DNA of 64,000 bases from DASWIG01 sp965371445 (GTDB taxonomy: Bacteria > Acidobacteriota > Thermoanaerobaculia > Multivoradales > J023). Both the position numbers and the translations under genes were made by a program. The DNA lies in contig CBDUYN010000029.1 in the NCBI GenBank assembly GCA_965371445.1, forward strand, positions 6,001 through 70,000. The letters run 5' to 3'. The notes under the pieces are model-generated. The model was not told the DNA's origin, searched no databases, and saw only the letters and a list, made by a program, of their open reading frames with translations. Shown here in pieces: positions 30,549 to 37,925 of this stretch. Numbering within the stretch: the first letter of the stretch is position 1; each line of letters opens with the position of its first letter.

Positions 30549-32273
30549 ATGCAGCGAACCCCCGTGATCCCGACGTTCGTCGCGCTCGTCCTGACGGTTT
30601 TGGCACCCCTTTCGGCACAGAGCGGCCGGACCCCGGCCCCGGCCCGCCAGGGGATGGTCGTCAGCAGCCACTATCTCGCGTCCGAGGCCGGCGACGCGGT
30701 GCTCAAGAAAGGCGGCAACGCCGTCGACGCCGCGGTGGCCACGGCGTTCGCGCTCGCGGTCACGCTGCCGTCGGCGGGCAACGTCGGCGGCGGCGGTTTC
30801 CTGGTCTACCACGGCGCCGACGGCACCGTCACGACCATCGACTTCCGCGAAAAGGCGCCGCTTGCGGCCACCGAGACGATGTTCCTCGGCGAGGACGGCG
30901 AGGTCCGCGACAACTCCAACCACGAGGGCCTGCTCTCGGTCGGCGTCCCCGGGACGGTGGCGGGGCTTTGGCTGGCGCACCAACGCCTCGGAAAGCTGTC
31001 CTGGGCCGAGCTCCTAGAGCCGGCGATCGACCTGGCCGAGGAGGGGATTCCCTCGACCTGGGCGATGCAGCGCTTCCTTGCCCGGCTCGCCGAAGAAGCC
31101 GAGAAGTACCCTTCGACCGCGCGCGCTTTCTTGAAGCCGGGGAACGTGCCCTACGAGCCTGGCGAGACCTGGCTCCAGCCGGACCTCGCGGCGACGCTCC
31201 GCCGAATCCGGAAAAACGGGCGTGACGGCTTCTACAAAGGCGAGACGGCAAGGCTCGTCGACGAGCTCATGCGAGCCCACGGCGGCCTCGTAACCGCCGA
31301 GGACCTCGCTGGTTACGAAGCCGTGGAGCGAACGCCCGTCCACGGCACCTACCGGGGCTACGACGTCTACAGCATGCCGCCGCCGAGCTCCGGGGGCGTC
31401 GCCCTCGTCGAGATGTTGAACCTCCTTGAGAGCTTCGACTTGAAAGAGGTCGGCCACAACTCGGCCCTCTACCTCCACCTCCTGACCGAGGCTATGCGCC
31501 GCGCCTTCGCCGACCGGGCCGAGCACCTCGGCGATCCGGACACAAATCCCGATATGCCGATCGAGCGGCTCACCTCCAAGGCCTATGCCCGGGAGATGCT
31601 CGCCACGATCGACCTCTTCAAGGCCTCGCCGAGCGACTCGCCGCTTTTCAGCCGCGTCTACGCCTCGGCCGCCACGGTCCGCGAAAGCGAGGAGACGACC
31701 CACCTCTCGGTCATGGATCCGAAGGGCAACGCCGTCTCCATGACCTTCACCCTGGAGGGGAGCTACGGCTCTGGCATCGTGGTGGAGGGCACCGGCTTCT
31801 TGCTCAACAACGAGATGGGGGACTTTAACCCCGTCCCCGGCCGGACGAACGAAGAGGGGCTGATCGGGACGGCGCCGAACCTCGTCGAGCCGGGCAAGCG
31901 CATGCTCTCCAGCATGACCCCGACGATCGTCGCCCAGGGCGGCCGGCCGGTGCTCCTGATCGGCAGCCCCGGCGGGCGGACGATCATCAACACCGTGCTC
32001 CAGGTGGTCTTGAACGTCCTCGACCACGGCATGAACGTCGCCCAGGCGGTCGAGGCGGGCCGCATCCATCACCAATGGCTGCCCGACCTGACCTACGTCG
32101 AGAGATGGGCGATCTCCGCCGATACGGTGCGTCTCTACGAGATGCGGGGCCACGAGATCGACGTTCGCCGCTCTCAGGGATCGGCCCACGGCATTTTCTT
32201 CGATGCCGAGAGGGGTCTCCTCTACGGCGCCGCGGACTCGCGCAGCTTTGACGGCCGCGCCGTGGGCCATTGA
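30549..32273 (+). CDS. ggt: Gamma-glutamyltranspeptidase
   Basis: A 574-aa secreted Ntn hydrolase that cleaves the gamma-glutamyl bond of glutathione and related peptides. It has a signal peptide (MQRTPVIPTFVALVLTVLAP, cleavage near LSAQS). The proenzyme autoprocesses before the nucleophile Thr383 in EETTHLSVMD, giving large and small subunits. Substrate-binding segments GNVGGGGFLVYH, DFREKAPLAA, SSMTPTIV and IGSPGGRTIINTV are all present. The ATG at 30549 follows TAGGAGAAACG. Some homologues act as cephalosporin acylases, so the natural substrate is not certain. Confidence 0.94.
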   Translation: MQRTPVIPTFVALVLTVLAPLSAQSGRTPAPARQGMVVSSHYLASEAGDAVLKKGGNAVDAAVATAFALAVTLPSAGNVGGGGFLVYHGADGTVTTIDFREKAPLAATETMFLGEDGEVRDNSNHEGLLSVGVPGTVAGLWLAHQRLGKLSWAELLEPAIDLAEEGIPSTWAMQRFLARLAEEAEKYPSTARAFLKPGNVPYEPGETWLQPDLAATLRRIRKNGRDGFYKGETARLVDELMRAHGGLVTAEDLAGYEAVERTPVHGTYRGYDVYSMPPPSSGGVALVEMLNLLESFDLKEVGHNSALYLHLLTEAMRRAFADRAEHLGDPDTNPDMPIERLTSKAYAREMLATIDLFKASPSDSPLFSRVYASAATVRESEETTHLSVMDPKGNAVSMTFTLEGSYGSGIVVEGTGFLLNNEMGDFNPVPGRTNEEGLIGTAPNLVEPGKRMLSSMTPTIVAQGGRPVLLIGSPGGRTIINTVLQVVLNVLDHGMNVAQAVEAGRIHHQWLPDLTYVERWAISADTVRLYEMRGHEIDVRRSQGSAHGIFFDAERGLLYGAADSRSFDGRAVGH

Positions 32274-32286
32274 CGCCGTCGCGCCC

Positions 32287-32844
32287 TCAGCTCTTCTTCT
32301 TCAGCCAGAAGTAGAGGCTGAAAAAGGCCGCCCAGAACGCCGCCGCCGTGATCGCCCAGCCGGTGACGAAGGGCAACGACGTCCAAAAGGAGTAGGTGTC
32401 CCCGGCCTCGTACTGGGCGTAGGTGCTCGCGACGTTGAAGGTGATGTCCCACAGCACCAGGATGACGACGCCGACCAGGATGAAGAGCACGATGTAGGTG
32501 ATACGTACGAGCTTGTCCTTGCCGTTCAGGAGCCACTTGCGCCCTACCTCGAACGCCAGCCAGGCGGGGATCACCGTCATGGCGAAGAGTCCGTGGGAGA
32601 AAGCGGCGCGTAGAGGGTTGTCCATGATGTGGTCGACCCAGGGCCATAGGAAGTTGGTTTCCCAGGCCGGCCAACCCAGCATGTAGTAGAATACGTTCGA
32701 AGCGACGCCGATACCGGCGAACGTCAGCACTACGAGACGCACCAACGTCGTCTTGTCGGGATCCCCGCTGCGGATCATGTTCTTGCCGGCCTCCGCGAAG
32801 GCCATCGCGCAGGCGGCGGAGAGGGGAACATCCATGGCCATCAT
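32287..32844 (-). CDS. Membrane protein of unknown function, five predicted spans
   Basis: A 185-aa integral membrane protein. Hydrophobic segments include LVRLVVLTFAGIGVASNVFYYML, AAFSHGLFAMTVIPAWLAFEV, YIVLFILVGVVILVLWDITF and VTGWAITAAAFWAAFFSLYFWL, with a Trp-rich loop (GWPAWETNFLWPWVDH) and a basic C-terminal KKKS. An AGGAG precedes the ATG by 8 nt. It stands alone: ggt converges on it (13-nt gap) and 773 nt separate it from nadC upstream. No family is recognised. Confidence 0.78.
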   Translation of the reverse strand: MMAMDVPLSAACAMAFAEAGKNMIRSGDPDKTTLVRLVVLTFAGIGVASNVFYYMLGWPAWETNFLWPWVDHIMDNPLRAAFSHGLFAMTVIPAWLAFEVGRKWLLNGKDKLVRITYIVLFILVGVVILVLWDITFNVASTYAQYEAGDTYSFWTSLPFVTGWAITAAAFWAAFFSLYFWLKKKS

Positions 32845-33465
32845 GATTCGATCTCCTTTTTTGATCTCAGGACGAAAAAAAACGTTCCGCCGCGCGAGCC
32901 TGTCGGCTCGCTTGACGAGGAGCGCCCGGTATCGACCGCCGGTGCCACGTTGGCCGGCGGCCGTTGACTTACGGTCATGCCGTGTTCGTCCTGTTCCTGG
33001 CCCTATGATACCACACTCGGAGCCGATAATGCCATAGCGACGCCGATTCCGGGGTCAGCCTCCGGGTGGTGGCAGGTGCCAGGGGGCGGCGGATCTTGGC
33101 AAAAGGAAACGCCCTCCAGGCTTGCCGGCCGAAATCGGAAACCTCCGCTTCTGCCGAAGACCCGCAGGGCGCTACCCGGCTTCCAGGCCCCTCTCTCGAC
33201 TCGACCAGCCTGGCGGCCTTATGAACCGGCGCCCCGGTGGCTCTCTCCTTCCACCGGGTCGCCTGAGGGTGGCGAGCTTCCGGGCTCCTCTCTCTCGACT
33301 CGACCCGCCCGGCGGCCCTCCTGACTCTCGACCTGACGTGATCTCTCAGCCCGAAAGCCCCTTCCTCTTTCTCTAGGATCCTGCGACCCAAACACGCCCC
33401 TCTAAGTAAGCAACGGCCGTGCCAGGTTTGGGATATGGCGGAAAATTTCTGAATTTGCGCTGAGA

Positions 33466-33499
33466 AGAGATCTTGCCCATCGGACGGTGCAAGATCTCT
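33466..33499. repeat. 11-bp inverted repeat
   Basis: AGAGATCTTGC (33466-33476) and GCAAGATCTCT (33489-33499) are perfect inverted copies around a 12-nt loop. Further out, TTTCTGAAT and ATTCAGAGA extend the symmetry imperfectly. No T-tract follows on either strand. Confidence 0.6.
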
Positions 33500-33567
33500 G
33501 ATATTCAGAGATTCGGCCTCGGAAGACGTGGCCGGCACGGAGGCAGGTCTACGGAGCGCGCAGTCCG

Positions 33568-33607
33568 ATTCTCAAAGTTGGACAAGGTGATTCTCAACTT
33601 TGAGAAT
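33568..33607. promoter_or_regulatory. Nested dyads just after nadC, possible operator
   Basis: ATTCTCAAAGTTG (33568-33580) and CAACTTTGAGAAT (33595-33607) are perfect inverted copies. The right part also forms its own 18-nt dyad, ATTCTCAACTTTGAGAAT (33590-33607). The outer 13-bp stem could act as a transcript-end hairpin for the nad operon, but there is no T-tract. The dyad resembles the nadA-upstream sites (ATxCTCA...TGAGxAT). Confidence 0.5.
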
Positions 33608-33617
33608 GCTTGACGCG

Positions 33618-34484
33618 TCATCTGTTTTCGAGGACCTCGAAATCCAGGCCGACGTCGAGGACGGGGGCGCTGTGGGTGAGGTAGCCGACCGAAAGCAGGT
33701 CCACCCCCGTCGCCGCGACCCGCGCCGCTGTCTCCGGCGTGATCCCGCCCGACGCTTCCGTCCTCGCCCGTCCGGCGGTGATCTCGACCGCGCGGCGGAG
33801 CTCCTCGACCGTCATGTTGTCGAGCAGCACCGCGTCGACGCCCAGCTCGAGGACGGCTTCCAGCTCTTCCAGGTCGTCGACCTCGACTTCGATCTTGACG
33901 AGGTGACCCAGGTTGCGGCGGGCACGCTCGAGCGCCGCCGCGGCACCGCCAGCGATCGCCCGGTGGTTGTCCTTGATCAGGACGGCATCGTCGAGGCCGA
34001 AGCGGTGGTTCACGCCGCCGCCCGCGCGGACGGCGTATTTCTCCAGCACGCGCAGAAGCGGCGTCGTCTTCCGGGTGCAGACGACCTGGGCGGGGTAGGC
34101 CGCGACCGCCTCGACGACGGCATGGGTGAGCGTAGCGATTCCGGAGAGGTGTCCCAGAAAGTTGAGAGCCGTCCGTTCCGCCGAGAGCATCGGACGCGCC
34201 TGTCCTCGGACCTCGGCGATCTTTCCACCCGACGCGACGTCCTCGCCGTCGCCGACGAGCACGCGGACTTCGGCCTCGGGGTCGAGGAGCCGGAACGCGA
34301 GGGCGGCGACGTCGAGGCCGGCGACGCGTCCGTCGCGGCGGGCCCGGAGGTGTCCGACGGCCTCGAGGTCCTCCGGCACGACGGCGTCGCTCGTCAGGTC
34401 GCCGGCACGTCCCAGGTCCTCGGCGAGGGCGCGGCGGACGAGGTCTTCGTAGAGCAGGGGATAGAGCGGTGCGACGGCCGCCAT
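33618..34484 (-). CDS. nadC: Nicotinate-nucleotide diphosphorylase (carboxylating)
   Basis: A 288-aa quinolinate phosphoribosyltransferase that turns quinolinate and PRPP into nicotinate mononucleotide, the third step of de novo NAD synthesis. Signature segments are ALAEDLGRAGDLTS near the N-terminus, CTRKTTPLLRVLEKYAVRAGGGVNHRFGLDDAVLIKDNH in the middle, and EVEVDDLEELEAVL, VLLDNM and SGGI toward the end. The ATG at 34484 shares one base with the nadB stop (TGATG), so translation is coupled. It is the last gene of nadA-nadB-nadC. The frame is open further upstream, but that lies inside nadB. Confidence 0.95.
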   Translation of the reverse strand: MAAVAPLYPLLYEDLVRRALAEDLGRAGDLTSDAVVPEDLEAVGHLRARRDGRVAGLDVAALAFRLLDPEAEVRVLVGDGEDVASGGKIAEVRGQARPMLSAERTALNFLGHLSGIATLTHAVVEAVAAYPAQVVCTRKTTPLLRVLEKYAVRAGGGVNHRFGLDDAVLIKDNHRAIAGGAAAALERARRNLGHLVKIEVEVDDLEELEAVLELGVDAVLLDNMTVEELRRAVEITAGRARTEASGGITPETAARVAATGVDLLSVGYLTHSAPVLDVGLDFEVLENR

Positions 34485-36103
34485 CAGGCGATCTCCCGCT
34501 CTGCCTGCACGTCCTCCGGCACGAGGGGCGAGTTGCCGGACCGGTAGGTCCACTCGTGGCGTGTCGCGCCTTCGCGGGGCTCGGGGAAGTCGTCGCGGAA
34601 GTGGGCGCCGCGGCTTTCCTCGCGCGCCAGGGCCGCGGCCGTGATCATCCGTGCCACGGCCAGGACGTTGCGGGTCTCGGCCGTGCGGGCCGCCGCGCCG
34701 ACCGGCGCCGGCAGGGCGTCGAGCTCGTCGAGGGTCGCCGCGAGGCGCCCCCGTTCGCGGACGAGGGCGACCCTCTCCCAGAGGAGACGGCGGACGCGCC
34801 CGCGGACCAGGGCCTCGTCCGCCGTTCGCCTCGCCGGCTCGTCGCGCCACACCGCGGCGCCGCGCTCCGCCGCCGCGTCATAAAGCGCCGTGCGTTCCCG
34901 GAGGTCCGCGGCCACCCGGTGGCCGAAGACGAGCGCTTCGAGCAGCGCGCTCGAGGCCAGGCGGTTCGCTCCGTGGACTCCGCTCGACGCCACCTCGCCG
35001 CAGGCCCAGAGCCCTGCGAGAGAGGTGCGTCCCGCCGCATCGACGGCGACGCCCCCCATGGCGTAATGGGCCGCCGGCGTGACCGGGATCGGCGTGCGGC
35101 GTGGGTCGACGCCATGGTTGCGGCAGTGCCCGTAGACGGTTGGAAAACGCTCGGGGAACGCGTCGCCGACGCACCCGGTGGCGTCGAGAACGACACGGCT
35201 CCCGGCCTGCTGGCGGCGCCAGATGGCGCGGGCCACGACGTCGCGGGGGGCGAGCTCGGCGCGCGGGTCGATCGCCGTCATGAAGCGCTCGCCGCGCTCG
35301 TCGAGGAGCCTCGCCCCCTCGCCGCGCAGCGCCTCGGTCACGAGCGGCAGCGGGTCGGCCTCGGCGTCGAGGGCCGTCGGATGGAACTGCACCATCTCCA
35401 GGTCGGCGAGCCTGGCCCCGGCCCGCGCCGCCATGGCGAGGCCGTCGCCGGTCGCGGCGCTCGGGTTGGTGGTGCGGGCGTAGAGCTGTCCCAGGCCACC
35501 GCTCGCCAGCACCACCGACGCGGCGCGGAAGTAGAGCGCTTCCTCGCCGTCGCGCCCCAGCACGCCGACGACGCGTCCGCCGTCTTCCGAGACGACCAAG
35601 TCCTCGGCGAAAAGACCTTCGGCCACCGTCACGTGCGCGGCCGCGTGCACCGCCTCGGCGAGGGCGCGGACCATCTCGGCGCCGGTCCGATCGCCCTGGG
35701 CGTGGAGGATTCGCCGCCGGCTGTGGGCGCCTTCGCGGCCCAAGAGGAGCTCGCCGTTGCCGTCGCGGTCGAAGCGTGTGCCCAGGGCGATGAGCTCGCG
35801 GATCCGTTCCGGACCCTCCCGGGTCAGGACGTCCACCATCTCGGCGTCGCAGAGGCCGGCGCCGGCGGTGAGCGTGTCACGGGCGTGAAGGCGGGCGTCG
35901 TCGTCACGTCCCAGGGCCGCGGCGACGCCACCCTGGGCCCAGACGCTGGCACTGCCACGCACCAGCTCGACCTTGGTCAGGAGCGTCACCCGGCGGGGGG
36001 CGAGGTCGAGCGCCGCCGCGAGGCCGGCGACGCCGCTTCCCACCACGACGACGTCGCTGGACGCCGTCCGCGCCGAAAGCTCGGAGATCGGGAAACGCCT
36101 CAT
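34484..36103 (-). CDS. nadB: L-aspartate oxidase
   Basis: A 539-aa FAD enzyme oxidising L-aspartate to iminoaspartate, the first step of de novo NAD synthesis. The dinucleotide-binding GSGVAGLAAA is at about residues 22-31. The family segments SVWAQGGVAAAL, VLASGGLGQLYARTTNP, MVQFHPTAL, HYAMGGVAVD and CGEVASSGVHGANRLASSALLEALVFG are intact. The start ATG (36103) overlaps the nadA stop by 4 nt. The C-terminal helical domain (RGRVRRLLWERVALVRERGRL) is complete. Cytoplasmic; its unstable product passes to NadA. Confidence 0.95.
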   Translation of the reverse strand: MRRFPISELSARTASSDVVVVGSGVAGLAAALDLAPRRVTLLTKVELVRGSASVWAQGGVAAALGRDDDARLHARDTLTAGAGLCDAEMVDVLTREGPERIRELIALGTRFDRDGNGELLLGREGAHSRRRILHAQGDRTGAEMVRALAEAVHAAAHVTVAEGLFAEDLVVSEDGGRVVGVLGRDGEEALYFRAASVVLASGGLGQLYARTTNPSAATGDGLAMAARAGARLADLEMVQFHPTALDAEADPLPLVTEALRGEGARLLDERGERFMTAIDPRAELAPRDVVARAIWRRQQAGSRVVLDATGCVGDAFPERFPTVYGHCRNHGVDPRRTPIPVTPAAHYAMGGVAVDAAGRTSLAGLWACGEVASSGVHGANRLASSALLEALVFGHRVAADLRERTALYDAAAERGAAVWRDEPARRTADEALVRGRVRRLLWERVALVRERGRLAATLDELDALPAPVGAAARTAETRNVLAVARMITAAALAREESRGAHFRDDFPEPREGATRHEWTYRSGNSPLVPEDVQAEREIA

Positions 36104-37161
36104 CCGCCGCTCCCGCGTCCGACGGCGAGCATGCGCTCGACCGAGCGCCGGGCGCGCTCCGCCGTCGCCGGATCGACCTCCACCGGGTGGAGCATCTCCT
36201 CGAGCGAGCGCAGAATCTTCGGCAGCTCGATCCGTTTCATGTGCGGACAGAGGTTGCAGGGCCGTACGAGCTCGACGTCCGGGTACTCGACGGCCACGTT
36301 GTCCGACATCGAGCACTCGGTGATCATCACCACCTTGGCCGGGCGTTGCTCGCCCACCCAGCGGATCATACCCGAGGTCGAGCCCACGTAGTCGGCCTCC
36401 GCGAGGACGTCGGGGGGGCATTCCGGATGGGCCAAGACCACGACCTCAGGATAGCCTTCACGGTAACGGCGAACCTCCTCGGCCGTGAAGCGCTCGTGGA
36501 CCTCGCAGTGGCCCTGCCAGAGGATCACCTCGATGTCGGTCTGCGTGGCAACGTAGCGTCCGAGGAACTCGTCGGGGAGGAAGATGACCCGTTCGGCACC
36601 GAGCGATTCGACGACCTCGACCGCGTTCGAGGACGTGCAGCAAATGTCGCACTCCGCTTTTACCTCGGCCGTCGTGTTGACGTAGGTCACGACCGGCGCC
36701 CCCGGGTAGCGCTCGCGCAGCAGGCGCACGTCGGCGCCGGTGATCGAGGCGGCGAGCGAGCAGCCGGCCAACGGGTCGGGGATCAGCACGATCTTCTCGG
36801 GGCTTAAGATCTTCGCCGTCTCGGCCATGAAGTGGACGCCGCAGAGCACGATCACGTCGGCGTCGGTCTCCGCCGCCTTCTGGGCCAGGGCGAGCGAGTC
36901 GCCCGTCAAGTCCGCGACGCCGTGAAAGATCTCCGGCGTCTGGTAGTTGTGGGCCAGGATGACCGCGTTGCGCTCTTTCTTCAGGCGCTCGATCGCCGCG
37001 ATATAGGGGGCATGGACCCGCCACTCGATCTCGGGGACGACCCCCTTCACGCGCTCGAAAAGCGCCGCGGTCCGCTCAGCCACCTCAGGCGTGTAGTCGA
37101 GGAACGTGGCCGCTTGAGGGAGGGGAGGAGTCGGGGCGTCCGCCGCGTCAATGCTGGTCAT
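36100..37161 (-). CDS. nadA: Quinolinate synthase A
   Basis: A 353-aa [4Fe-4S] enzyme condensing iminoaspartate with dihydroxyacetone phosphate to quinolinate. Likely cluster and active-site segments are VLCGVHFMAETAKIL, the AGCSLA Cys, CDICCTSSNAVEVV, ILAHNYQ and the late PCNLCPHMKRI. It is first in the operon, with GGAG 7 nt before the ATG. The promoter and the two 17-bp dyads directly upstream suggest regulation by a repressor responding to NAD status. The N-terminal 30 residues are a Pro/Ala-rich extension. Confidence 0.95.
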   Translation of the reverse strand: MTSIDAADAPTPPLPQAATFLDYTPEVAERTAALFERVKGVVPEIEWRVHAPYIAAIERLKKERNAVILAHNYQTPEIFHGVADLTGDSLALAQKAAETDADVIVLCGVHFMAETAKILSPEKIVLIPDPLAGCSLAASITGADVRLLRERYPGAPVVTYVNTTAEVKAECDICCTSSNAVEVVESLGAERVIFLPDEFLGRYVATQTDIEVILWQGHCEVHERFTAEEVRRYREGYPEVVVLAHPECPPDVLAEADYVGSTSGMIRWVGEQRPAKVVMITECSMSDNVAVEYPDVELVRPCNLCPHMKRIELPKILRSLEEMLHPVEVDPATAERARRSVERMLAVGRGSGG

Positions 37162-37181
37162 GGTGTTCTCCGGGAGAGATT

Positions 37182-37198
37182 ATGCTCAGCTTGAGCAT
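37182..37198. promoter_or_regulatory. Operator copy 1 upstream of nadA
   Basis: ATGCTCAGCTTGAGCAT is a dyad with perfect 7-bp arms and a 3-nt centre. It lies 21 nt upstream of the nadA start, between promoter and ribosome site. It matches copy 2 closely, which marks both as recognition sites for one dimeric regulator. Confidence 0.75.
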
Positions 37199-37247
37199 TA
37201 GCAGGTGCTGAAAAAACCGGCTGCCGCCGGGTCCTCATCCAGCCTTT

Positions 37248-37264
37248 ATGCTAACTCTGAGCAT
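37248..37264. promoter_or_regulatory. Operator copy 2 over the nadA -10 box
   Basis: ATGCTAACTCTGAGCAT has the same 17-bp architecture as copy 1 (arms ATGCTMA/TGAGCAT). It overlaps the -10 hexamer of the leftward promoter and part of its spacer, the classic position for repression. Centre-to-centre distance to copy 1 is 66 nt. Confidence 0.75.
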
Positions 37265-37277
37265 ATCCTCTTGTCAA
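37248..37277 (-). promoter_or_regulatory. Sigma70-type promoter of nadABC
   Basis: On the minus strand, TTGACA (37272-37277) is a perfect -35, and TAGCAT (37248-37253) is an acceptable -10 at 18-nt spacing. Transcription would start about 80 nt before the nadA ATG, leaving operator copy 1 in the leader. Confidence 0.75.
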
Positions 37278-37340
37278 GCCCTTGGGAGGAAAATCTCGGC
37301 AGGGGAGATCGGAGGACACTCTTCTCGCCTGCGACGGAGT

Positions 37341-37369
37341 TTGACGCTCCCCTGAGGCCGTGGTAGCTT
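37341..37369 (+). promoter_or_regulatory. Candidate promoter for the DUF1851 gene
   Basis: TTGACG (37341-37346) and TAGCTT (37364-37369) are 17 nt apart, 71 nt before the ATG at 37440. The -10 is weak (3 of 6), so this is a candidate only. Confidence 0.4.
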
Positions 37370-37439
37370 GCCGCAGAACCAAGGCTGACAACGGGAGGGC
37401 GGCCTCTTTTCGGACCTACAGGACCGGAGGCTCCAGGGA

Positions 37440-37922
37440 ATGAGCATCAGCTGGGACGAGATCACGGTACCGCTCGAGGGAATCGACGGCGCGGCGCTGC
37501 TTTTCACCTGGCGGTGGTTGGTGCCGGAGGAGCTCCAGCCGATCGTGCTGACGGCGATGGGCGATCTCTTCCTCCTCGAAGCTGACTCGGGGGAGATCCA
37601 CTGGCTCGACGTGGCTTCTGGAGAGCTCACCCTCGTCGCGTCGTCGGCCGAGGAGCTCCAGGGGCTGATCAACGAGGCCGAGAACGCCCAGAACTGGTTC
37701 ATGCCCGAGGCCGTGACCGCGATGAGGAAGGCGGGGATGGTGCTCGGCGGGCATCAGGTCTACAGCCTCGACCACCCGGCCGTCCTGGGCGGTGAGTTCA
37801 AGCCCAGCAACATCACGCCGACCGACGTCTACGTCCATTTCAACCTGCACGGACAGATCCACGAGCAGGTCAGGGACCTGCCCGAGGGGACGGAGATCAC
37901 CTCGATCGAGGTCGGCGAGTAG
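37440..37922 (+). CDS. DUF1851 / Tdi1-like protein
   Basis: A 160-aa protein whose C-terminal two thirds (GDLFLLEADSGEIHWLDVASGEL, QNWFMPEAVTAM, QVYSLDHPAVLGGEFKPSNITPTDVYVHFNLHGQIHEQV) match the DUF1851 domain. That domain is also found in Tdi1-type immunity proteins of type VI secretion. No T6SS or toxin gene is adjacent, and many DUF1851 proteins are solitary, so an immunity role is not implied. It is soluble, acidic and without a signal peptide. It is divergent from nadA and converges with the POT transporter (3-nt gap). Confidence 0.82.
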   Translation: MSISWDEITVPLEGIDGAALLFTWRWLVPEELQPIVLTAMGDLFLLEADSGEIHWLDVASGELTLVASSAEELQGLINEAENAQNWFMPEAVTAMRKAGMVLGGHQVYSLDHPAVLGGEFKPSNITPTDVYVHFNLHGQIHEQVRDLPEGTEITSIEVGE

Positions 37923-37925
37923 CCC

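Larger units (their letters stand above)
32845..33617. other. 773-nt intergenic region with repeats
   Basis: No convincing gene is seen. It lies between nadC and the leftward membrane-protein gene. It holds a direct repeat of about 40 nt (33179-33218 and 33276-33317, with CTCTCTCGACTCGACC and GGCGGCC shared), an 11-bp hairpin at 33466-33499 and a dyad cluster at 33568-33607. The stretch 33400-33600 is visibly more AT-rich than its surroundings. The frame open on the minus strand from 33538 to 32975 has no family features and no good start. Confidence 0.6.

Noticed and set aside
32975..33538. 187-codon minus-strand frame in the intergenic region before the membrane protein
   Set aside because: Arg/Ser/Ala-rich translation without a ribosome site or family, and it runs through inverted and direct repeats.
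37440..37922. Type VI secretion immunity gene
   Set aside because: The DUF1851 domain is shared with Tdi1-type immunity proteins, but there is no toxin or T6SS gene nearby, and solitary members are common.
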